A DNA stretch of 64,000 bases, taken from Cordia subcordata. Its lineage: Eukaryota > Streptophyta > Magnoliopsida > Boraginales > Cordiaceae. The notes under the pieces were generated by a model, which was given only the letters and a program-made list of their open reading frames with translations, had not been told where the DNA came from and made no database searches. The position numbers and the translations under genes were made by a program. Below are positions 11,215 to 21,943 of the stretch, piece by piece (within the stretch, counting starts at the first letter, position 1; the number at the start of each line of letters is the position of its first letter). The stretch spans positions 1,488,001 to 1,552,000 of the forward strand of contig JAPTOF010000029.1 of the NCBI GenBank assembly GCA_028554755.1, in the 5' to 3' direction.

Positions 11215-11846
11215 CTAGTGGTGCTTAAAAACCTTGGGCACGTACTGCCAGATAAGCAAATTAGAACAGAAAAAAGAAGCAAAAGGATGCAACAAATGAA
11301 AGATGCAATCAATACCACGTATCCGGCAACTTGAAAATCTGAACTCACGCCCTAAGAATGTGTACACAGGATCATGCTGGGCATCCTCAGATAAAAGAAA
11401 TGGATCGAAAAATGTATATCTCATAGGGTAAACTGTAACAAATGATGCAACAACAAACATTTCTATGCCTGGGTTGAACACTTGAATCTCTTCTCTCAAA
11501 CTTAACTCATTAGTAGCTAACCTAAACATTAGTGGAATTCGGGGAGAAAATGAAGCATTATCCTCTATATCATTGGGAATAATGAGCACAGCTGTGGACT
11601 CCAAAAAAGGAGAGTGGAAGAGGTATTCAATTCAGAAAGAGAGATGCCAAAGTTAACCAAAGCAATAATCTCATCAAGCTCACCAATATCACTTAGGGTT
11701 AAGAGTGAATCAAAAGACGTCTCTATGTGGTAATCTGGAATATCTACTAAGGAAAGCACATCACTCTCTAAGTAAGTCTCGCTAAAAGCCTCCAAATTCA
11801 ACTGCTTGATGATTGTGTCAAGCACAGCTCTATCTTTTAAGGACAA
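11215..11846 (-). pseudogene. Unassigned ORF downstream of protease, element A
   Basis: Two overlapping frames, 11565-11846 and 11215-11604, probably form one protein of about 200 residues split by a single frameshift near 11600. Features seen are an acidic first half (ESDVLSLVDIPDYH, LSDIGELDEIIALV) and a second half with VASFVTVYPMRYTFFDPFLL and CRIRGIDCIFHLLHPF. I see no RT, RNase H or integrase motif. It occupies the place where RT begins in elements F and G. It may be an extended protease-RT linker fused to a relic or an acquired sequence; I cannot assign it. Confidence 0.55.
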
Positions 11847-11917
11847 TAAAGAATCATGGAAATCATTATCACTAGAAGCAACAGACTCTATGAAGAAACG
11901 ATTCTTCTCATCACCTA

Positions 11918-12292
11918 TTATATCCTTATGGTAGACTTAGCACCTCTAACCTTTGCTTTCAAATTCTCAAATGTAAACTCAATGATTCCTGTCCTATAGT
12001 GAATCACGGCATCAGCAGTCACTAAAAATGGCCTCCATAAAAGGACAAGTGTCATATTCCTAGTGTTATGACCTAGTTGTACGTCTAGAATAATGAAATC
12101 CATAGGATAGTAAAATTCTTCAACTTTAAATGTGACATCTTCAGCAATCCTTTGAGGTTTTATCTCACTCTTATCGACTAACTGTAAAACCATAGAGGTA
12201 GGCTTTAATGCCCTCAAACCTAAATGTTTATACACTAAAAAAGGAATAAGATTGACACTAAAACCTAAATCAAGCAAGGCATGGGCCACCAA
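11918..12292 (-). pseudogene. Aspartic protease, element A
   Basis: Retroviral-type aspartic protease cuts the Gag-Pol polyprotein. The active-site region is at 12250-12275 (ALLDLGFSVNLIP). Relatives read DLGSSVNLIP, so the residue after DLG is phenylalanine instead of serine. Further on come MDFIILD and the IHYRTGIIEF strand near the C-terminus. The frame is open over 124 residues, but upstream gag is in other frames, so the polyprotein is broken. Confidence 0.8.
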
Positions 12293-12389
12293 TGATCATT
12301 AATAGAACAAGAGATGGTAAATGCTCTAAGATCGCTAAGCTTAGGTGGAACACCTGCGGTGCAAATGCTACTAACCATCTCCATAAGCT

Positions 12390-12958
12390 TCACTTTCTTA
12401 GGTAGGCAGGTGGCCTACCTCTTCCTAATGCATAATCACTAAAGAATTTGGCATAAGCTAACATCTTGTTAATGACCTCAATTAAAGGTAAAGTGGCCTT
12501 AATATCCTTAAGAGGCTCTAAAATCCTCAATTCTTTGTCATCCTCAACTTTCTTAGACTTCTCTAATGTTAAGGGAAAAGGAACTCTAAAAGTAACATCA
12601 TGAGATTCAACAACCTGTTTCTCTTCTCTATGCGGTAAATCAACATTCATCCTAATGTGATTTCTCCTTTTTTCTTTAGACTCTCTAGTCTTCTCCTTAG
12701 GCACATTAGTCTCTCCATCAACACACGTCATTTTAGCTTAACTCTACTCACGGACTCTCCCACCTGATTATCTATAACCCTACCCCTTCTTAAGGTCGTA
12801 ATGGCCTTAGCCTGTGCATAATCACTTAGAGAAAGGCTAGAACCACTACACGGATCTCTAGGACATGACTCAAGATAAACAGGTAGCTTCCTTAGGTCTC
12901 TATAGCTTAGGATAAATAGGTAGCTTCCCTGGGTCTCTGTAGCAAACTTGTTTAGCAA
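12390..12958 (-). pseudogene. Gag-protease spacer, element A
   Basis: Two frames (12390-12731, 12728-12958) are charged and low in complexity, with KEKTREKSKEK-like stretches and MLAYAKFFSDYALGRG. In related copies 'YxxFFKDLCxGRHR' lies in the same place just before protease. There is no enzymatic motif. It is probably the C-terminal part of gag leading into protease. Confidence 0.6.
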
Positions 12959-13225
12959 GATGTCCTATTTGATTCTTTAAATCTCTTATCATGCTCTAAA
13001 ACATCTGTCATTGGGCCTATATCATCTCAACAGTAAGTTTATCCTATGGTTAACTACAGGTAGACAGGTGCAGCAGGACTGAGAGAGTAGACTGGAATGA
13101 CTACTATGACAAACTTGGTTACTTAGGCTCAGAAACTGCTTAATGAAACCCTTAAGGACTAAGAAGTGATGGACTAGGATGATTCTAGAATGAATAAGAA
13201 GAATTTGTGTTGTTGTGAGATTGCA

Positions 13226-14236
13226 CTATTTTGGAATGATCACGCCACCTGCGGGTGTGCGAGAAGTAGTGGATGATAAACAACCTTGATTGGCAAGATC
13301 GAGTTCTTGTATAAACTTGAAGAATTGTGGGGTGAGAAGGCATGTTATAGTGGTATGGATAGACTCAGAGCACAAAACACACACCTTTACAAGACTAGGA
13401 GGATGAGGAAAAGATGTACTAGGAATAGATCTATGAGTAGATGTAGTACCTAAAGACATAAACTTGTCAAACTTCCAAGTGACAGCCCTCACCTTAGTTG
13501 CTAAATCATAATTTGAGTCAACCCTGAACATATTATTAAGAGTAGTATTCCTAGTTCCCTTCTCTATTCTCTCAAAATTAGCATTCTACTATGAGTCCTC
13601 TGTCATAACCTCTAGTTTTGACCAAGCCTCCTCGGTTGTCAAAACTAAAAACCCCCGACCACTCGAAGCATTGACCATTAACCTATAAGGTGAAGTCAAG
13701 CCGAAGTAGAAACATTGGAGCAATTCATGTAAATCATACCCATGATATAGGCATTGGTGACAATGCTCATTGAATCTCTCCCAAGTCTCGTGAAGGGGCT
13801 CTAATTCTTGGTGTGCAAATGTCATGATCTTTGCCCTAAGAGTGGTTGTGCTAGCTATTGGGAAAAATCTATGAAGGAACTTAACTTGAAGCTCATCCTA
13901 GCTAGTGATAGACTCATGGGGTAAGGACTTGAACCATTGCCTTGCTTTATCTTTCAAAGAGAATGGGAACAATATAAGCCTAACATTCTCACAAGAGACA
14001 TCCCTAAAATGAATGGCAGAGCATATCTTAAGAAATGCACCTATATGCAAATGGGGATCCTCTTTATTACGGCCATAGAATGATGGAATCATTTGCAAGG
14101 TCTTGGGCCTAATTTTAGAGGTCGCATCTCCTAGGGTCGGTAATTGAATAAGCATGGAAGGTTGATAAGTGCCGAGCTCAAGATATTGCCTTAATGTCTT
14201 AGCTTTAAGTGAAAGATCGACATGAGGATTAGCCAT
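13226..14236 (-). pseudogene. Gag with CCHC zinc knuckle, element A
   Basis: Gag forms the particle and binds RNA. The start is ATG at 14236 (MANPHVDLSL). The core is at 13898-14100, with FYGRNKEDPHLHIGAFL and FPFSLKDKARQWFKSLPHES, a widespread plant retrotransposon Gag pattern. The second part is 13589-13825 (WERFNEHCHQC, FYFGLTSPYRLMVNASSG). A zinc knuckle at 13340-13381 reads CVLCSESIHTTITC, a complete CX2CX4HX4C. The three segments lie in different frames with small gaps. This is the only copy in the window whose knuckle still has all four ligands apart from the distinct one in element B. Confidence 0.85.
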
Positions 14237-14376
14237 CTATTTAGGAATGCAAAATAATCTAATTCTCCAGCACACTTCAACCTCAAAGCTTCAATTCAAC
14301 GAGCAACTACCTACCACAAACACCAAAATCCTAAGGAAAACACAAAACAAAGCACAAATGCAAAATGTAAACTAAA

Positions 14377-14577
14377 CTAGCAATATAAAAAATGAGTAAA
14401 GTAACAAATAATGAAAATAGATATGTACATGATAAACAAACAAAAAATGTATATACAACACATAACTAATGAAAAACACACAAAAACAAGGAAACCAACA
14501 ACCGTGCCTCCCCGACAACGACGCCAAAAACTTGATAGTAAACCTTTGAGAGTGCTACCCACAAACACATGGGTCAT
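14377..14577 (-). other. Leader ORF across the primer site, element A
   Basis: A 66-residue frame begins inside the LTR, reads through the primer site (WRRCRGGTV) and continues as a very hydrophobic C/F/I/L/Y-rich tail. Similar frames lie at the same spot in F (29258-29530), E (35423-35770) and G (47976-48254). T/C-rich leader composition alone could produce this. Confidence 0.3.
14510..14526 (-). other. Primer binding site (tRNA-Asp type), element A
   Basis: The sense strand TGGCGTCGTTGTCGGGG differs at two bases from TGGCGCCGTTGCCGGGG, the complement of the plant tRNA-Asp 3' end. It lies 6 bp inside the LTR end at 14533. Confidence 0.85.
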
Positions 14578-16462
14578 GGTAGTATAGTGTGTGCAGGTGT
14601 AGAGTCGTGTCTACCAGGAGGTTATTTTAATGTTTGGCTCTAAGTAAAATTGTGTCCAATGCTAGCTACGTCTGGCCCAACCTACTCTTCTTAGGGTTTT
14701 TGGATTGATTGGATCTCTAATTTAAGCCTAAACTAAGGGAAAATAAACCTAATTAATGAGAATGGTGGTATAAACAAGCTATAGAAGTGAGGATATGCAA
14801 AGGTTTGGAAGAACTTAAGGGTGATTATTCCTTCAGAAAGGATTGGGTTCCTAACCTTGTTTCGAGACTATTGATGGTTTGTTTACTTTAATTGCTACCT
14901 TAGATTACTAGACTTACCACATCTAACTATAGGTGCAACTCTATCCCTAATCGGGCCCAATTAGAAGTATAGGTTTGTCCAAGTTAGCTATGGTGTCTAG
15001 GTGTAGTTTTAAGTCCCTTAGGTGTTGATTAATGCCCTACTAGGAAGTCTAACCTTTTACTTATGTTTCAAACTAGTGATTAAGTCCCCTAGGTCAAGAA
15101 AGTGATAGTGGTACCCTTTTAGCCATGTTTCATGATAGAGGTGATTACCTACTGTATTAAAGGCATGAAAAACACAATTAATCAACACAAATGTAGTTTC
15201 AAGTAGGGCTCATGCCATTAGCATGGATTAAGGCTAAGGTTAGGCCACTTAGCATCTAAGCACAAATTACGCATGCAAACTCACAGAGGTAATTCATCAA
15301 ACACCTTGACAGGTTCAATTTCAAGCCACAGAAATGTATGAACAAAGCATGTATATATAACCATCACAATCTCAAAACCAGTGTTAAAATCCTTTACCCA
15401 TTACAAAAATAGCAATCATGCCATTCGGAGCTAATCTAAGATAGTATAGACAAGAATAAAGAGAAGAACGTAAAGCTCCCTCGTTATCTTTGCTTGCACT
15501 TTACAAATCTTTCTCCAAAACCCTCAAAATCCTTGTTTAGTCTTCAAATCCAAGCTTGTTTATGAATGGAATTGATGTGAGATTAAGTGTGTGATGTGGA
15601 TTTTAAGTGGATTTGGGGTTTAGGCAAATGGGTGTATGAGAAGGTTGGTATTCCCCTTAAAAAATGGCTAAAAAGTGACTTAAATAGAGCTATCAACACG
15701 AAGGGCTGAGAAACCATCCGGTCATATGTGACGTGGGTTTTAAGAGGTTATGGGGTTTAGGCAAATGGGTGTGTGAAAAGGTTAGTGTTCCCCCTAAAAA
15801 ATGGCTAAAAAGTGGCTTAGATAGAGCTGTCAACACGCAGGGCGAGGGGACCAACCAGTCGACTAGTTTTAGGGCTAAGTTAGCTGCCCTAAATTTGCCC
15901 AGATTCTAATATGGCTAATCAACCTAACTGGTCGACTGGCCATCACTGGAGGTAGACCTATCTTGACAATAAAATGTTCATATCTTATTTTGGCTTCGAT
16001 TTGCGCCACCATTTTTTCTATGAATTCGTGCTGCTTCCAGGGATCTCCCAAGCCATCTTTTCAACCCTAAAACATGTAAAAAAATTTTCCATGTCCTTTT
16101 TTGGTTCCAAGCTCTGAATTTAACTCTCTTTATGCTCGGTTTCGCCTCGATTGCTCCTTTCTTCGCTCGACCACTTCCAAATGCATCTTCCAAGCCTTGT
16201 TCAAGTTCCAAACACTTTTGACTTTAATCCACATCCCAAATACCACCAATCAAAGTCCAATCATCTTTTTGAATCTTATATAAAACAGGCAACAAATGTG
16301 CATTAGTGTAGCATTTAAGTTTTAACCACAACTATGAACAAGTAAATCCTAATACGCACAAGTATGACCTAAATGCAATACTAATACCCTAAATGAAGCT
16401 CAAAACACCTCAAAACAAGTATATACATGCAATGCATAAGCACACGCAAAACTAATACATCA
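14533..16462 (-). repeat. Family-A LTR (5' LTR of element A)
   Basis: It aligns with 7984-9770. It is longer mainly because of an apparent internal duplication near 15590-15840: the 'gtgatgtggattttaagtgg...aaaatggctaaaaagtg' block occurs twice. It ends at 16462 before TSD TATGA. Confidence 0.9.
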
Positions 16463-16467
16463 TATGA

Positions 16468-16562
16468 CCTAAATTCTACACTAATACACCAAACGAAGCA
16501 AAAGACACCTCAAAACAAATACGTACATGCAATGCATATGCATAAACAAAACCAGCACATCA
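16468..16562 (-). repeat. Family-B LTR (3' LTR of element B), last 95 bp
   Basis: It continues the LTR cut at 7983; the sequence matches 23895-23990. It ends 'cagcacatca' directly before the polypurine tract of B. Confidence 0.85.
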
Positions 16563-16625
16563 ATACCCCAAACCTTTTCCTTTCTTGTCCCCAAGCAGGC
16601 CCAAACATGTGTCTATCTCAAAGTT
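16563..16625 (-). other. Terminal polypurine tract and hairpin motif, element B
   Basis: The sense strand reads 'cctgcttggggacaag' then 'aaaggaaaaggtttggggtat' next to the LTR. This links the non-autonomous B to the other elements of the window. Confidence 0.7.
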
Positions 16626-16989
16626 GGTAAAGAGGGTTGCCTAGAGGATTGATTTGCTATCATGGTGCATCTACGGAGAATGAAGGGGTTACTTCTTTCA
16701 TAAAGGGATTTCCATGCCTTTTTAGACCTTTCCCTTACTCACAAGGGGTCTTATACCTCTGGGAAGTTCCTAAATAGCCTTAACCTCCACAAGCTTAAGA
16801 TTCTAACAAACATGTATAGGATGTTGATACTTTGTGTCCCTTCAACTAACGTGGCCTCTCTAATATACAAAAAGCCTCAATGATAAAGAGAGAGAGAATG
16901 TACAAATATAATGGTTCACAAATAAGATAAGAGCCTTATTCACTACTCATTATTGAACAAAATGAAAAACTTGTGCCAAGTTGACATTA

Positions 16990-17165
16990 TGTCACTTGTT
17001 CACTTGTTCAATGAACTTTTTGGTGCCTTTGGCTTTTTCTCTTTTTCACTTTTTTTGAGTTTTCAATCCTTTCCATCTTTTTTCACCTTTTTGTCTTTTT
17101 CAATTTTTTTGTTTGGATTTTTGGACACTTTTTGTATTACATTACATAACAAAGAGAAAAGAAAA
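16990..17165 (-). repeat. Conserved T-rich 3' tract, element B
   Basis: It is the same T-run module as in F, A, G and J, ending in 'agagaaaagaaaaagaaaga'. Its presence in the pol-less B shows that the 3' module is kept even where coding is lost. Confidence 0.65.
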
Positions 17166-17376
17166 AGAAAGACTAAGGCAAATGAAAAAGAACTAATCAA
17201 GGAAAGGGCATTCATACCAAAGCCCCTTTCTCAACATTTCTTCCAACTAAGCCATAGAGTAGTTACAAGGTGCATTTAGAGGCACTCACTCCCTACAACT
17301 ATCAAGGGCATCTCCTTCAAGTCTTGGCTCTCTTTCCAGTCCATTCACTTCTCATAATACAACCCTATCTCTCGAC

Positions 17377-19138
17377 TGGTGTGCCTTTTTCGGTGTAAGC
17401 CCTAAAAGACCCGCAAGTGTACGGATCATGTAGAATAGCGTGTACATATGCGTGTGTCAAACCACAGGGAGGCGTGAATTGTGAAAGAAATTCTATATTA
17501 GCGTGCTTTATAAGAAGCCTAAAAAGGAACTAAAACTAGACATCTTTTTGTGCTTTTGGATTTTAGGGAACAATGAGACAAAATTAAAGGCTACATTGTG
17601 AGTGCTAGGAAGGAAAAGCAGGAACTAAGCTAATCTAGGGGGATTGAACCTATGGGAAGGTAATAGGTTGACCTACACTTACAAATAGGTTACTTCATGC
17701 CTCTATGCTATAGGATATGAGGATTGGTTTACTAGATATGGCTTCTAATACTAAGCAACTAACTATACCTAAAGCCATAGGAGGGACTAGGGAGTTACTT
17801 AGGTGTTCTAGAATGATCCCACCCTAGTTCCTAAACCATTAACTAGATTTAAGGCTAAGACGTAGGGTTCCTAGGGTTGAGTAAGCCTATCCAGACTGCT
17901 ATTAGCTGGATTTAAAGTCAAAGGGGACTCGGTTTATACTAGTCCTAACTTATGCACCATCATTCTGGGGACACTAAAGCGGATTGGTATCTAATAGGTG
18001 TAGTTGTACATGTTCTAAGGCAAGGCGTTGTAAATATGATGTCCTCTCTATAATACAAACACAAGCAAGTTTGATTAATGCCATTGGAAGCATTCAAGCA
18101 TTTACATGTAGTAATAATTAAGCATATTTACTATAAGGCCTTTTTTATACTCCCATAGACATGAATTGAACCAACACACTTCATATTACCCATAATCACA
18201 CACATAGACATGCATAATCTAAGGATTAAAAGTGTTCTATAGCAAATACAAGTTAACCTATATACATATTACTCACTCAAGCATTACATCAGAAACACAT
18301 GGACATGAAATGATACAAAGCTTTCCAAAATAAGAATAAAATATAGAAGCAATAAAATCCCATAACAAAGAGCATGTAAATCATCCCATTTCACAAGTTT
18401 AGGCACCTTAAATAATTTACTCAAGCATGAAATAAATAAGAATGAAAGAGGTTATAGAAATCTCCCCTTCCATCCTTGTTTGTTTTTAACACTCTTTAAG
18501 TAATCTTCACTAATTGATGTTACAATCCTCCAAAATCAACTTTATTTCAAGTGGGTATATGTGTGTGTTGGTGTGTGTATTAAAGGTGAAAAGGGAATCA
18601 AAATCTACTAAAAATTGGTAGAAAAAGACTTACATAGTGCAGCAATCGCGTCCAGCCAAGAGCCTTGGCTGGTCGACTGGCCTAGCATTGAGGCCAACCA
18701 GCCCAAAATGGGTTGCTCTCTATTTTGGCCGGTCCCTTAGGCTGGTCGACCGGCCTTGGGAGGGGGGTCGAACGGCCAAGTTAGAAGCTAGCCAATTTTC
18801 TCGCGTTGCAATTGTTTTGCTCTAGTTATTCTTTTCTTCAACCGATTGCCTTCAAACACTTCTTTAATGCTTCTCCGATGTCCCAAACACCTCGAGCTTG
18901 ACTTCATCACCAATTCTCCATCAATTCAAGTCCCAAACTTTTGACCTATCTTCACAAAACATGAGAAATATGCATGGATTAGTGTAGTGTTTGTCTTTAA
19001 ACTAAACTATGTATATTTGCTTATGCTTAAGCCTAACTATCGTATATTCACTATACTAATGCATCTCCTAAGACTCAAAACACCTCTTAAACATAGAAAA
19101 ATAACAACGCAAAAATACACAAAAAACATGACACATCA
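17377..19138 (-). repeat. Solo family-C LTR in element B
   Basis: It is 1,762 bp and aligns with the G 5' LTR at 48157-50001. The flanking 5-mers are TCGAC (17372-17376) and TCCAC (19139-19143), one mismatch. Joining the flanks restores the 'caccaatcaatt' block seen in F and G. No internal sequence accompanies it, so it is a product of LTR-LTR excision. A palindrome cluster lies at 18660-18775. Confidence 0.85.
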
Positions 19139-19290
19139 TCCACCAATCAATTAAAAAGGTCATAAAAGCCAACACTTCAATCAACCAAGAGATAAACGAC
19201 TGTACATGCATAACAATTGAAAAAAATTCACTATTTCAAGTGCATAATGCACATATTCCCTAATCAAAACATATAATAAGAAAACCAAAC

Positions 19291-19340
19291 TCCTATACCC
19301 CTAAACTTAAACTTTGGTTGTTCTTAAGCAAATTGAACGT
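19291..19340 (-). other. Internal polypurine-like tract, element B
   Basis: The sense strand reads 'gcttaagaacaaccaaag' then 'tttaagtttaggggtat', about 965 bp from the terminal tract after discounting the solo LTR. Confidence 0.45.
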
Positions 19341-20304
19341 AAGTGCACTATAAGCAAATAGGTGAGACAAAGCAAGTAAAGGTGGTGAAGATAGGGTAGA
19401 TAAAAAGGGAACAAGTAGAAAAAGGGTAGATACAACCTTGCATTCTTTGAAGCTCAACAATGCCAATGATGTATGAATTCACTACTATCACTATTTTTCA
19501 ACAAATTATAACACTCAAAGCACATAATTAATAGCATTGCCATGCGAGCTCACATTGGCATCATCTAATGTTAAACAAGGTGAATACAAAGGGAAAATGC
19601 TAGAATAAAAGATAAACACTTGGGAGGGCAAAAAAGAAAAATAAACAATAAGAAAATAAAAATCAAAGAATGATAATACTAAAATAAAATGAAAGAAAAG
19701 GAAAATAAGAAAAGCAAATGGAATATAAACATGTCTAGGGTGCTTCCTTACAGCGCTGGATTTAACACCTCAAACCGGGCACCAATGTTAGAGCAAACCA
19801 TGTTTAAAATTACAAGGCACAAATTATCGGATATTCAACCAAGTACAGATAGTAGAAGGAAAATGGTCATGCATCATATAATGGGGTAATGCATGCACAA
19901 TTCACCCTTTTTCAACATCCCACCTCGAATTTTCAAATGAAAATGTGTGTGCAAGTGTAGAAAGTGTCATGCATAGAAAGTGTCATGCATAAACGTGAAA
20001 GCTCATGCCCTATTTGCTTTTTAACTAACCACCCCATGGCCTTCTTCTCGTAATCAAGGGCTAGGAATACGCCTTCCCAATGGGTTAACGATAGGTCTAA
20101 TGCATACAAAATGGGAGAAGTGTTTTTCGAACCCTAGATGAAAATGTTTTATATATGAAGGCATAAACGTGAGCTCCAAAGAGGGAGACTCAATGGAATA
20201 GGAATGAGGAGTAGGAATGACATTTGGAGAAGGAGAAGCAATGATAAGGATAGTGAACATACTACACCTTCTTTTTCACAAGATATAACATGATCAAGCC
20301 TAGG
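19341..20304. other. Noncoding stretch, element B
   Basis: The conserved 'agggtgcttccttacagcgctgg' block (19737-19759) corresponds to the post-integrase block of F, A, G and J. A short direct repeat, 'agaaagtgtcatgcata', occurs at 19958 and 19975. I see no convincing gene. Confidence 0.5.
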
Positions 20305-20832
20305 TCATTCTAACTCCTTACAAGAGATGGATTCGATCTTAATTGGCTCTACTTCTAGCAATGATTCATTAAACATCCAAAAAGACCCATAGATCAATCT
20401 TCCAAGCACACCAACTTCTTTCTTAAGCGTTTTTGTAGAGTTGTTACTTGCCTCGACACAATGATCCTTAACTTTAAGAGACTTATCAGATAAAACCTCC
20501 AAAATTGATGTCTTATTCTCCTTAATGGATGACTCTAAACCCCAACTAGCTAAAGTCTCATGAAATCCATTTATACATTCATCACCAATGGGTAACATCT
20601 TACCATCATGCTTCTCACAAGGGGTAGCCACACATAGAGGGGACAATGGGGACTCAAAGGATTTCGTGTCAAGTATACATGAATGGTCAAGGGAGGTATG
20701 TACCCTCGACTCCTTAAATGAGAACTTGAATTGCAAATGAGTGCTATGATGATAAGACTCAACCTCCAAGTACGTGGAATGTGTAGGATGAGAAGAAAGG
20801 AAAGGCTTAAGTGACTCAATGAATGTACTCAA
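20305..20832 (-). pseudogene. Unassigned ORF of element B
   Basis: An open frame of 175 residues that I do not recognise. It is Ser/His-rich at the start (SSHPTHSTYLEVESYHHSTH) and has CVATPCEKHDGKMLPIGDEC, then a Lys/Ser-rich middle and VGVLGRLIYGSFWMFNESLL near the end. No protease, RT, RNase H or integrase motif is present, and no signal peptide is evident. Reading back to about 20930 in a neighbouring frame (EFDDTLVLDDSYGYVLEKVL) suggests the ancestral protein was longer and that one base was gained or lost near 20840. It lies downstream of the CCHC protein in the same direction. Confidence 0.5.
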
Positions 20833-21118
20833 AGCTTAAAAAGATAGGGTAGTACTTTCTCTAAAACATATCCATAAGAGTCATCAAGAACCAAAGTATC
20901 ATCAAACTCATTTTTTCCTCACTACATAATGTTATCTCTCCATTGACCTTTCTTTCTAGTTGTCTCTCTAACACATCATCATTTTCACTCCTATTTCTCT
21001 CATCTCAAGGTCTCTTTCCTATCTCTTCAACCTAGTCTAAAGGTATCTCAAGATTTCCAACCACAGGTTATTCACTCTCAACCATTGTCCATGAACACTT
21101 ATCTTGATTATCAACTTG

Positions 21119-21700
21119 TTACCTCATGTGATCTAGGCGCTTTTGGTTAGATTGGTGAAGGTATATGAGATAGTCAAGCTTTTGATTATGTGAAAGAGAC
21201 CTAAAAGAAAAAAGTCCTTCTAAGTTGACATGGGAAAGATCTTGGTTGAAAATACTTAAAACACCATCATCAAAAGACTTGGAGGAATGATGGGTGGGAA
21301 ACGACGGTACGAGAGATGGATTTTCAAAGTAAGAAAGTAGATGACATAAAGAGTCATCTTGACCCCAATATGAAAATGCATGATGTTGCTTCCTAGAATC
21401 ATGGTATCTAGATGTGGATGAATGAATAGGCACATGATAGCTAAGGGCATTAGACGTTGTACGAAATCGGGAACGACATTGGTGAATGGTAGGACAAGCA
21501 CTAGAAAAATGAGCATGGCTTCCACAATGACTGCAATAACAAGAATATGCATCCGTAGAGTCATGATTTCCAAATGAATATGTATGAGATGATGCATAAT
21601 TATAGGAGTCATAGTTAATACTAGCCCTAGGTTAGAGATTGTCACGAGGGTAAAAGAAAGTTTGATGCATACGACTTCCACAATTGCATCATGCATTAGG
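21119..21700 (-). pseudogene. CCHC zinc-knuckle (Gag-like) protein of element B
   Basis: The minus-strand frame holds a zinc knuckle at 21494-21535, CSHCGSHAHFSSAC, a full CX2CX4HX4C. It is preceded by a Tyr/Ser-rich part (SYNYASSHTYSF) and followed by an open stretch to 21119 (FSYWGQDDSLCHLLSYFENP, LDYLIYLHQSNQKRLDHMR). One in-frame stop lies at 21632-21634. It sits just inside the primer site, where gag lies in the other elements. Outside the knuckle it does not resemble the Gag of A, E, F or G. RNA binding is inferred from the knuckle. Confidence 0.6.
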
Positions 21701-21920
21701 AACAAGTTTGGGTGATGGGAAAAGGATACCAAGGACCACTAAGAAGCATTTAGGTCACTCACATTCAATTAAGCACAAGTATTCCTCTTCATAATGCTCA
21801 ACAATTTTTTTTAGATTTTTATTTTATTATTCAAAATAAAGAAAACATGAAAAGAAAAGATAAAACAACACTTAACAAGCTAAGGCACACACAAACAAAG
21901 AAACGGAACAACCGTTGTCT

Positions 21921-21937
21921 TCTTGGCAACAGTGCCA
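21921..21937 (-). other. Primer binding site (decayed tRNA-Asp type), element B
   Basis: The sense strand TGGCACTGTTGCCAAGA keeps the GTTGCC core of the tRNA-Asp complement. It lies 6 bp inside the LTR end at 21944, as in A and G. Confidence 0.65.
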
Positions 21938-21943
21938 AGAACT

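Larger units (their letters stand above)
7984..16462 (-). mobile_element. Element A: gag-protease-only LTR retrotransposon
   Basis: It is 8,479 bp with LTRs of 1,787 and 1,930 bp and TSD TATGA. The internal region has a tRNA-Asp-type primer site, gag with an intact CCHC pattern, protease, then an unassigned ORF (11215-11846), then the noncoding 3' module. RT, RNase H and integrase are absent; only 1.4 kb separates the unassigned ORF from the LTR. It would need enzymes in trans. It is the youngest insertion in this branch of the nest. Confidence 0.85.

Noticed and set aside
18637..18825. Plus-strand frame rich in GRS/WST, also 39515-39712 and 49497-49691
   Set aside because: Produced by the GTCGACCGG palindrome cluster read as codons.
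20571..20819. Second minus-strand frame overlapping the 175-residue ORF of element B
   Set aside because: Alternative frame of the same stretch. The longer frame fits better with upstream coding remnants.
21256..21732. 158-codon hydrophobic frame over the CCHC region of element B
   Set aside because: The neighbouring frame contains the complete CX2CX4HX4C and continues open to 21119. The I/L/M-rich frame is its shadow.
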